DNA of 64,000 nucleotides. Source: Lepidostoma basale. Lineage: Eukaryota > Arthropoda > Insecta > Trichoptera > Lepidostomatidae. How positions within the stretch are numbered: the stretch's first letter is position 1; each line of letters starts with the position of its first letter. The notes under the pieces are model-generated. The model was not told the DNA's origin. It did no database searches and worked only from the letters and a program-made list of their open reading frames with translations. Position numbers and translations under genes: made by a program. The stretch covers positions 186,001 to 250,000 of the forward strand of contig JAHDVF020000432.1 of NCBI GenBank assembly GCA_022606425.2, written 5' to 3'. Below, in pieces: positions 1 to 12,000 of this stretch.

Positions 1-7
1 TTCTTAC

Positions 8-3000
8 AAAAAACCACTACAAGGTTGTCGATATTCCCAATAAGAGTATTGAGGGTTTTTGCAGTGACATCTTCAATCACGTCCTCCTCGTCTCCGGTGG
101 ACTTGTTGGCCACCAGCCACTCCAAGACGTCCTCCTCCCGGCTCAGCTCGCCTGTGAAGTGAGGGTAACTTTGCATTAGCGGAACCGCTGGCCAGTAAGG
201 ATCACACACGCACGCGGCGGCTAACTCGGCGTATACTCACTCTCATAAATGATGGGGATCTGATGCCTGTAGTACACCAGTTTGGGGAGGTCCCCCAGGT
301 TGTACTCTTCCGACAATTCCTCGTCGTAGATCTTCACGAAGCCAATGCCCAGTTGGTCTGCCTCGTCGTCGATGTTCTCCAGTTCCTGCAAGGCCTTCGA
401 GCATTTTTTGCACTCCGGCTTGTCTATCACCAAACAGCAAAACCAAATCAGTAAACATTCGTGACGTCGCATAAACTGCCGCCATTGTGTTAAATGTTAT
501 TCTAGGGTGCGTGCTCCACTAAGCACGGGTGCTTTACTCGCGCTTCTAGAGCCCGCTTCTCCTGCTCTGATCGTGGGCGGTGAGTGTGAGTGGCAGTGAG
601 CGCGAGGGGTGGGGGACTGTTCGGTTAGTTAGTTCACGTGTTTAAATACAACAGAAACCGTTCCAAAAAACTCAGATGCTCAAACTTAACGTCAATATAT
701 ATGTACATGGTCAGAATACACGAATCAAACACGCCCACTCGTCCATTCGTGGCGTGAGTCGAGTTAGTAGGTACCTACAGCAGGCAGAGTTTACATATTT
801 CCAATAATGGCATTGCTTCCCAACGTCTTATTGCCCAAAGGACAAATGTTCAACGTGTATTTATGGATCTTATCGTACTTCTTAGACTCTCTAATTAAAT
901 TAGACTCTGTGTAGTGAAACACGTCAGGTGTACTTCTGAAACGGAAGGAAAAGATTATCTCAAGTGAGGATTTGTAAGATAAGTAACTAAAATTGGAGAA
1001 TTTCCTCGTCGACAATAGCGTCTCTGGTGGTGAGCACAGCGCATACCAGACGGCCCATAGCGCTGGCAGGGAGCCACGTTTCGTCAGACCATTTTACCCT
1101 CGGCAGGGCTGCGGCCACTCTAATACAGCACTATCGCGCCCGCCTGCGCGCGCCTTCTCAATGAAATAAATATTGGGAGCTATAAGCTTTCAATAACTAA
1201 TAGTATGGTACCTGAACGTGTATGTTATAGTGCCTACACTACCTATTATATAGGTACTCCGTTCGCTCTACGAGTCTTCTTTTGTACATTAAGTGTGGCA
1301 TTGAAAATGTTTTTGTGTTATGGTATTATGAACATTATGTACATATGGTATTAATGTGGGTATCACACAAAAACTGCAGTGCAATCGTGTCTCGAGCGCT
1401 CCGATCCTCGATTTTGGGTGAGTTACAAACGAGGGGACATTAGATACGTGTGCGGTGTGTTCTGGGGCTGGTATATTGTAATATTACACATAAAAACACA
1501 ACATCGGGAAGCAGGTTCGTGCATCTCTGAAAATAAATCATATTAAGCGAAGCTCTGGTAGGGTGATCCCGAGTAACGGCGAGATCTCGGGTCTTCTGTT
1601 GTAGGTACTACTGGGTAAGGTTTACGGAGTCGTGTCAGTCGGAGTCGGGTAGTTTATGCCCCGCGAGCTAAGGGAGGATAAACCCTCCCGAATAGTCCGA
1701 CAGTACCGGGGAGCTGGGAGGGGCGAGGAGTGGCGAGGAGGGCCGAGGGGAGCGGCGACCCCGCTAGAGATCTGATTGCGGCTCGGTGGAGCCTTAGTAC
1801 TTACTGTTGGAGGAGCATGTCTTGGCGCTAGGACCTACAGTGGGACAAAACATCACCATGATAATTAATGCGTTGGAGAGATCGTGATTCCAAATATCAT
1901 TCAGTGCGAATATGGGAAGTATCTGGATTCACACAAATTTGAAACATCACAACGAATACAGACAAAATACAATAAACAAAAATCACACAAACGAACAATA
2001 GTTTGAAAAGAGTAGGAATTGATACATTTCAGTGCATCTATTGACGCGGGTTGTGTGTGAGGCGGAGTGCTCTAGCACCTAGCACCTAGCACCAAGCGCA
2101 CGTCGCACCCACATCTGCAGTGGATTGCGTGCATACGGACTTAAAATAATTATATTACCGTAATCGAAATATGTTACAATACAACGATATTTATAATAAT
2201 TTAAAACGTATAATGTGTCTACGCCGCCTAACAGAGTATTTTTGTAAGTGAGGTTCGGTCAAACTCTTTATTATTTAAATAAGAAAACAAATACATGTGT
2301 CGTACCGTTGCTGGGTATCAATAAGTAACGAACATTAGAACAAACAACCATAAAAATAACTCAATATTTCAGATCGTTTATCCGACTTACCATAGTTCCG
2401 CCCAGACAAAACTAAAGATGTCCGAGTTTACATGCAGCAGGTGCCGCCACCGCTCCAAAGATAAGAAAAGAAGAAGAAATTCACTTACAAAAGAGCACGG
2501 CCACGTAGTCCGTGTCCTCGATGATCTTGCCCAGGATCTTCTTGTTGACCTCCTCTATCCTGTCGGGGCGGTCCATGGCCTCTAGGCTCGTCAGGAAGTC
2601 CAACACGTTTTCTTCGTCCATCAAGTCACCTGAGCAAAGGAATCGCGTTCATGAGCACGAGTGGTAGGTATACAGGTATTGCATGCGCGGTAGCCGTGTC
2701 CGCCTCACCGTCGTAGATGATGGGCTCCTTCTCCCGGAAGTAGGTGAGGGCCGGGAAGGTCTTGATGCCGTAGTGCTTGGCCAGGCGCTTGTCGTTGATC
2801 TTGACGAAGTCCACCCCGAAGCTGTCCGTGTCATCGTCGATCTTCTCCAGCTCCGCCAGCACCTTGTCGCACGTCACGCAGCTCCGCGCGTCTGCAGTCA
2901 AGGACACAGTTACCACCGTTACCACCAGGAGGCCCCATCACACTCGTGTTAATATTAACCTACATGATCATAATACTCGTACATACTCGTATGGCGGCCC

Positions 3001-6000
3001 TCACTCCCCCCCGTCTTGGCCTATTTCCGAGACGAGAATCTTTTCAGTATTGTCACGGTTCGGGATGGTTTTAACCGGCTATTTCGTAATGCAGTTAGGG
3101 AGAGTGTGAAACGTGCCGCCGCACCATCTTAACCTTCAATTAATAAATAGAATTAACTAAATAACGAAATGTCGAGTTCAATAATAGGATCGGTCCATAC
3201 GATATGCGCCGGGAAATAATATATACCTAATGTTTACACTTCGGGACTATTTTAAGAATAGCCAATTAATAACACAGGTAGACATGATTGTTGCAGTATT
3301 GATTGAATGCACTTTTTGCGATTAGGTAGGCACTTATAAAACACCTTTTCATAGAAAATTTCGTAAGAAAAGTGAACGATAGATTGAATGAGCGGGATGT
3401 AAGTGAGTTGAGTATTGACGAGACCTGGAAATACTTAAAGGAAAGTTTGTGTGAATCAGCGAAAGAATCGTGTGGTGTGTGTGTACAAGGTAGAAGGAAA
3501 GGGGATGCGTGGTGGAATGATGACGTAAAGAGTGCTGTTAAAGAGAAGAAAGATGCTTGGTTGAATATGCTGTCGATAAATAAGAATGACAGAGTTAAGT
3601 ATGAAAGAGCAAAAGATTTGTATAAGGTATGCAAGAAGAGAGTGAAGTCGGTAGTGAAAGTGCGGAAAGAAAAGCTGAAGGAGGAAGAAGGGCTCAAAAT
3701 GACAAACAACTTCCAAGCAAATTTAAAAATGTTTTGGAAAGAAGTAAAAAAAGCCCGAAATCCTCCTGATAGTGGATGTGTGAAAGCAAATTTAGACAAC
3801 GAGGGAAGAATGTTAACGGAGAGTAATATCATACAAGAAAGATGGATGGAATATTTTAAGGAGATGTATGGTGGTGATACAAGCGTGATCGAAAGTATAA
3901 CAACTAGTGCGAGTGCGGGACCTATGAATGATAATATTGAGAAAATAAGTACGAATGAGATGAAAAGATCTGTGAATGCAATGAAAAGTGGAAAAGCTGT
4001 TGGATTTGATTGTATTGCCATAGATTTTATTAAAAGCGGTGGCGAAGTGGTTTCTGCATGGTTATGTAAGTTATTTAACCAGTGCTTGGAGGAGGGATAT
4101 ACGCCGCTAGACTGGAGGAGAGCAGTAATTATGCCCCTGTACAAAGGAAAAGGATCGCGTATGGAATGTGGAAACCACAGAGCTATTAGTCTTTTGAGTG
4201 TCGTTGGTAAAGTCTATGGCAGAATTTTAATAGAAAGAGTAAGAAAATTGACGAGTGACAAAGTTTGGGATGTGCAAGGTGCCTTTATAAATGGCAGAGG
4301 ATGTATGGATCAAATTTTTGGACTTCGTACATTGACAGAGAAGTTTCTGGCCAAAAACCGCAAACTTTTCTGTGCATTTGTCGACTTGCAAAAAGCATAT
4401 GGTTACGTTAATAGAGAAAAGTTGTGGGAAATATTGTCTGAATATGGAATAAGTACAAAACTGATCACGGCAATTAAGTCGCTATACACAGAAAGCACTG
4501 CTAGTGTCAGAGTAAATGGAGATCTTACAGCCTGGTTCGATATCAATAAAGGTGTCAAACAGGGTTGCGTAATGTCCCCGTGGTTATTTAATCTGTATAT
4601 GGACAAATGTATGAAAGAGCTGAAAGGGTTGGATGTAGGTGCCAAAATGAGCGGAGTGTCAGTAAGCTGTCTCTTGTATGCGGATGACGCTGTCCTTCTT
4701 GCAGACAACGAGCATGAACTACAAGTCCTGGTGAATTATATGTATGAGGTATGCATGCGAAATGATCTGATGATGAATGTTAATAAGTCCAAGGTAATGA
4801 TTTTTGAAAAGGAAGAAACCACGACAGTCTGCAACATAAGCGTGAATGGTGAAAATTTGGAGCAAGTAGTTGAGTTCGTGTATTTAGGTAGTATGTTTAC
4901 AAGAGATGGGCGAGTGGAGAGGGATATTGAAAGAAGGGTTGGGGCAGGCAACAAAGTGAATGGTGCACTTAAAGTTGTCATCGCAAACAAAAACCTATCA
5001 AAAAAAGCTAGAATGGCAGTGCACAATGGTGTTCTTCTTCCGACCCTTATGTATGGAAGCGAAGCATGGAACTGGCATGAAAGTAGAATAAATGCAGTTG
5101 AAATGAGATCTCTTAGAAGAATGTGTGGATACTCTGTGTACGATAGAGTGCCGAATGAAAATATAAGAAGTGAATGCGGTGCGAATGATAGTGTCATGAA
5201 CAAAATAATGAAAGGATCATTAAGATGGTTTGGACATATTGAAAGAATGAATGAAGAAAGAATGGTAAAAAAATTATATGTTAATGATGTAAATGGAACC
5301 AGAAATAGAGGAAGACCGAGGAAAACGTGGCACGATCAAATAAATCAAATATTGAATGTCGGCCATGTGAGGAGTCAGAGAAATCGACGCGCGTGCATGA
5401 CACGATGTATGAATGTTGAAGCGAGAGAAATATGTCAGGAAAGAAAAGTGTGGCAGTCCATTCTTTCTGCCTACCCCTTCGGGGAGACGGCGTGATGGTT
5501 AGTTAGTTAGTTAGTTAGTTCATAGAAAATGGCAACCATACTAAATCGCGTTAAATGTCTGATATAATGCTAGGACCTCAAGGTATTGCTGTTTTAATAT
5601 ATACCTATTTGGGATGGTAGGGCAACAGTAGGAAAGATTGGCCTCATAGAACTTCTTTTGAACATGGTACCTATACGTACCTACTGCAAACATGCCCCCC
5701 TTGTTAACCCAAAAAAGTTGCTTCTTCCACCTTTCTATATTAAGCTTGAATAATGAAAAACTTTCTCAAAGTCATGCACAAAGAAGATAATGGTTTTGAG
5801 TACCTAAAATAAATATTTCCTCGAGACAAAACCATAATAAAATATGGCATATTTATTGGACCTCGGAAGCTTCTAGGTGATTTCCGTTTTTAAGAAAGAA
5901 AAAAAAAGAAATATAATTAGAATTGGGAAGTGAGTGTGAGTGGAAGTGCAGTGAAAGGATTTCTGGGCAACAAGAAAGACGAACACTATAAAAAGCTCGT

Positions 6001-9000
6001 AGATGAACTCTTAAAAGCCAATGAAATGGGAGTCGCGTGTCCTAATGCATGTTTACACTTCCGTTATATTTTTTATTTCACAGAAAATTTGGGTGCGGTA
6101 ATCAACGATCGAGGGACTGGTTTCACCAGGACATCAGGACGATGGAACAAGATACCGGGGATGCTGGAACCCATCTTGATCATGATGCAGAACACAAGAG
6201 GAAAAAGTTTAAGTTGTTGTCGATATGGTATCTCATGGTACATATTTTTTATTCACATAATCGTCAGTAATGTCATTGCACAGATTTAACACGTTTTACA
6301 TATTTATATTAAACAAATATTAGATTGTAAAAATACACTGTCTCCTATTTTTCCCCACCACCCACCCCTGTAACAAAAAAAACTGTACGTTTAATAAATA
6401 CTATAAGGTAATCTAATTACGAGTACTATATATAATTGAATATAAATATTCGGCCAGAGGAGATGGGGCTATGTGCAAACCAGTTGAAATGGTAGGGACA
6501 CTTGGCGTCCCTACGGTGGAGAAACTTGTAACCTCTGGGAAGACTGGACTTTGTGACAAATCCGTTAATAAAATATGAGTGTGGGAGTGGAGAAAATACC
6601 AATCGAGGGAAGTTACTATTGTGCAAAGATTCGTACAACATAATGAGGAAAGTCTGGTTGCGCACGTCATCTGCGCCGCTAATTATAGTCCACCCACACG
6701 ACACCGGCGGAGTTAGGAACATGCGAGGATTTACATTCCGGTTGTGAACTCTGCGATGGAATCGTTCGTTGTGCGATAGATAATGCGGGTAAATGGAACA
6801 GAGGAACTTTCCGCACCATTTCAGAGATTGGTTATCTATCTTAGGTGGGGTGTCTCCGTTTCCCTCGCCCAAACTGAATGTAATGGTTGGAGACCGCGGG
6901 TCCAACGCGATGTACATAGCCAGGTGGAAGACATGAAGATTGGCCGATACTTGCTGTATACCTATAGGTTCCTCGATTAGTCGCGCAGCAATGCAGTTGT
7001 AGTGAAAACCTTAGATAAATGTACCAAAATAAACGGCCGAGTGCGAGTGTAATAATATATGCGCGAGGACCTTGCGGCGAGTCCCGTCCAGCGCGGCGTA
7101 TGTAGGGCGCGGGGCGAGGAAATTAACCTCAGTTTAGAACCATTTGGATTCGCGCCAGATGAGCTTTTTATCAAACGAGCTTTCTTCGATCGCGGAGACT
7201 CCCGCGCGCGCCCTAAACTTTGTCGAATCGGTCAATACGCACACAAATTACAACATCTGTAATATAACAATAATCTGATAACTTCAAATTTGATGATTCC
7301 CTTACGTTTATTGGGGGCGTCACGATGACGTGATAACATTGGTATTTAAATATGAATAATTCTCAGTCAATCCAATACTTGCAACAAGCGTATTTTCCTT
7401 TTGACTTCCATGTGGTCCAGCGTGCCTCGGAGCGTGGCAGATTGCTTTATCTCGAGGTGAAGTCCGCGGAGAAGCAATACATTGAGATCGCCGGTCCTCG
7501 GTGGCTCGGAGAAACATTACGAAGTAACACTGATTGGTCTTGTAGTTTTGCGTGAACGCATTATATCATTTCATAATACAATTGCCTCTCAAAGGTGAAT
7601 CAACGCTCCCAGAAGGCTGGCGCCCGGCCAACTACCATGACCGGTCCTCCGCAAAAAGTGTACCTAACTCCAACCTGGCGTGTAATCTCCGTCCATTCAT
7701 CATGCAACAGGTAGGGCACGAGGGGGGTGGCAAGCTTCATTTAGGTGCGGTGCGCTGCGCCTGCTAATGGTAGCCCGCACACACGTGGGATCAAGGGTTA
7801 CACAAGTATCCCTTCTTTTTCGACTTTCATTTTTGGACGCATACTCTCTCTTGCACTCAGGAGTGAAGTTCTTATTTTTTTTTTATTTGGGTCAGGGGAG
7901 AGTACATTACTTTCTCTGGGAGTCTAGTAGATGTATTGTTATGAAATAACCAACCCGGCCCAGTCCTCGGTGCATAATAGCTGTCTCGACACTTGTGTCA
8001 TTTGGCCTCAGCAAGTATGCCGTCATTTGTACGAGTACGTTAGTTCTGCCATTTTCTGCCACGTTTCGGATCCTTCGCTGACAACGTTGGTGGTTCCAGA
8101 GTTTTATATGACTTCCATATCGAATCCATATTTCTAAGGCATACAGGTATGTTGGCAGGGAAACGGCCTTATAAACTAATATCTTGGTGTCATTCCTGGG
8201 GTCGTGGTAAACGAAGATTTATTTTCTCAAAAGCGGCGCTGCTGATTTTGTGCGGTAATGATTGTATTCGCCGATGTGTATGTTTTGGGAAATATAGGTA
8301 CACGAGTACGGGTAGTGTGGGAATGCCTCGAGTGGAGTGTCTTTTAGATATTTAGGGTGTTTTTTTAAGAGCTTGAGAACTTTAAATAATAATACAATAC
8401 AGAAATATTGTTAGAATGCTTTTTTTATTATTATAATCTGGTAGATAATTTTATGGCATTTATTTTTTTAATATAATTTTTGCCATATGTCCGCCACGGC
8501 TACGAGTTACATAGTCCATTCGATCAGTCTAATTTTTCAATACTTTTTCCAATAAATCTGGCCGTATGGCGTCAATGGTGGCTTCCAATGCTTCAAGAGT
8601 TGCTGGTTTGTCGGCATAAACCAATGACTTAACATAGTCCCATAAAAATAATCGAGAGGCGGTCTCACGAACGAGGGGGCCAGTTAACAGGGCCACTTCT
8701 GGAAATAAAGTTGTCACCAAATTAATTTTGCAATAAATTGATGGTTAAGCGCGCTGTATGGCAAGTTGCGCCGTCTTTTTGAAACCAAATGTCGTCGATG
8801 TTTAGCTGATTATTTTTTGGAAACAAAAAATCAGTCAGCGTGGCTCGATAGCGCTCGCCATTCACCGTAACGGCAGTTCCTTCCTCATTTCGAAAGAAAT
8901 AAGGACCGATGATGCCGCCAGCGTGTAAACCGCACCAAACAGTCAATTTTAATGGATGTAATGGTGATTCGTTAATGGCTTGAGGATTGTCTTCGCTCGA

Positions 9001-12000
9001 TTGACGAAGCCATTTAACCAGAAATGAGCTTCATCACTAAACATCTTCGCCCAGTTTCAAATTAGTCCAATCAGCAAAAATGCGACGTAAACGATGGTCA
9101 TTAGGCTTTAGTTCTTGCATATTTTATAGGCACGTAAGCCAAGATCCATTTTCCACGTAGTCGAAAGACAAAGGCTGACAAGTTGAGAACGGCGACTTCA
9201 ACACTTCTTCAACACTTCGCCCTACAGCAGCAATATTCTCTTCGGTCTGTACATTTCTTTGTCTTGGTTTTGAATCGAGATGAGTAAAATTAGTGCGAAA
9301 ATGATCAATAACTGCACGAATTGCTTTCTCATTGGGCCGATTATGTTGGCCGTAAAATGGACGAAGTGCTCTATGAACTTGGCGAACAGATTTATTTTTT
9401 CAAAGTAAATTTCCACAGTTTGGAAGCCAACGCTTCTGGCGTTAAACGATTCACGATGAATTGTCAAACCTTACTGAACAAAAATGTCAACACAATTTGA
9501 CATTTTCAACTGTCAAACCATAGACAACAACCATCAAAACTTCTCATGCAGCTTAAAAAACACCCTTTACATATCAGGGGTGGAACAATGTTGAGAGATT
9601 TTTGTTTTGTTTAGTATACCATAAGACATTAGTTTTCTTACAGTTGACCTAATTCCATCATCTCGCAAGCTTCCATAAACACATGTGCAGGAGTGTCAAC
9701 AGTGTCATGTGCATACTGCAGTTCAGTCACGGACAGGTCTCGCCTGATCCTTTCTATTCAATTTATATCCCAAAACAAACATGCACCTGTACTCACAACA
9801 GAGGATCTGCACCTTACAATTGTGATTCAGATCGTTTATCTCATTAGGTATACACTTTTTGTGCTTGTTCCTCTTATCGGATGGATGGAAGTTAGCCGTG
9901 TTTCCATATGAAATTAATTTAATCCTATTTAGGAAGACGTTATTCTGTAGTATTCCTCGCACTTTAAGAATTGGTAACAATACCTATATCATCTCAGTGA
10001 AGAGTAACAATTTCATAACAACTGGCACGTTACTTCGAAAAACTACTTTATTTTTATTTTTTTATAAAACCCCGTGGGCTTATATGAATACATTTTTAGA
10101 TCTTACTTGTAACTATATTATATTTCGGATATATTGTATTTTAATTGGTTTCTGGTAAAAAATCTCTGTGTCTTTTGATAGGTTATTGTACAGTTTCAGT
10201 CCACGGTTCAATATCCTTGATTATCCTGAGATCGTGCATTCGGTAAGTGATATCTGTCACAGCTCCTGGTCCAGTGTCTGTGTGCGTCTGAGTTTTTTTA
10301 TTAATTTGTAGCTGCTGTCTGTTGTCTCTTCCGTAATCACTCTGTGTACAAATTTCAAGGTGTCGAATTTGGTCAGGTCTGATATGTCCATTTATTTTGT
10401 CTGTCTGTACACTTGTAGGGTTAGGGTAAGTTAGTTAATGTTATAAACTAATTTTATTAATTTATTTTGTTGTCTTCGGAGTCTAGCAATGTCCTTTAGA
10501 TTTCCTGTCCCCCAGAAAGAATCATATTTGACATAATAGTATTTTTTTATTTTGTAGAAGAGGGAGTATATGCTCTAGTGATGCTAATTTGTTTGATATG
10601 TTGTATTTGTGTTTTTTCCATTTAAGTTTTTGTCCATCGTTAGTCCGAGGTATTTTACACAGTTGAGTTCGGTTATTGTGTCATATTTTATTTTTCATTC
10701 GTATCAACTCCACCTAAGTCCCTCTCTGCCGCTGTAGCAGAAGAAGTGCATATTGCAACCCTCGACGTGCCGCGATGCGATGCGGCACGGGCTAACGCAG
10801 TCAAAATAATTAATTTCCGAGTGTTTTGACACGAAGCAAAAAAAATGAAGATTATATGGTACGTCTAAAAATAAAGGACACCCTCAATGTATCATATATA
10901 CCAGCATTTTCATATAAAAAAATAATACTCTTTGTGCGCATTGAAAGATGAGGTCACAAAGCACAGGAAATATTTATTTTCCCTAAAATCATATGTTTGT
11001 AAATAAATTAGAGTTTATGAATAATGTTTTTAACAGTACCTACCCATTAAAATAAGTAAATCTTATGCAATCAAAGGTGAAATCATTTTGAAGTAGTGAA
11101 AACAGTTGTGAAACTACGAGTATAATAGTCAAGTCCTATAAGTAGCGAGGCCGCCAGATTGGCTGGCGGTTTTGGGCCCAGCCGATAGAGATGTTTTCTC
11201 ATAGAATCCAGTTATTGGGTACATAGATCGTATTATTTTACTCGAGTCTAGCCTTCCTAAATACTCGGACGAATCTGACAATCTGATACGCAAGACGCCG
11301 CATCGCCGAGTCCCCTTATTTCGAGTGGTGGACGTCACAGAGCGTCCGCGATCGGTCGATACTCCTTTTCTCGGTCGTCGGTCGGTAAACTGGAATTTGT
11401 ATCGTGACAGAGACAAACGCCTAGCTCGGAATTCCGGTCTATTTAAAGCGGAACAATTCCTTCTCAACCTAACCTAACCTAACGCCGCGGCCCGTGACGT
11501 CCTCTAGCCTCCGCTCCTGAACACCTGAACCGGAGTCGAGGTTCTTCAAGTGACTTTACTAGCGCGGCGTAGCCACCGGTTTGATTGCTATAATACATAC
11601 ATTCACGGAGTTGACTTACTTTATAGATAAATAATGAAAAGAAAAGATTATTTACAATGAACTTCTACCATGAAATTTCAAATAACAACATTAACATTAC
11701 GATAATTTGTTTATTTGGACCTGGAAACCTGGAGCCAAAACTTCCCTTCACACGAGCTGATGGCGTGAATAGAAAAGAGAAAGTTGTGCGTCCTCTGTCC
11801 CTCGTTTAATTTCCCCCTGCCATGTGTCCACGAGTCTGCTTCTCATATCGCACGTTGAAAACAAAAGTGACACTATACAAAAATCTCAATTTTTCAGTAC
11901 GGTCACTTAAAGTTTTGCCTGCTTATTAACCTATTATAATTAAAATCAACTAGATTCTGATAGAATAATATCTAAACTAATATATAAAACAACAACATTA

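Noticed and set aside
791..1015. 74-aa minus-strand ORF as a host gene
   Set aside because: No recognisable motif or splice structure; intronic and AT-rich.
3266..4144. 292-aa minus-strand open frame
   Set aside because: Antisense shadow of the reverse transcriptase ORF; Ser/Phe/Leu-rich with no domain.
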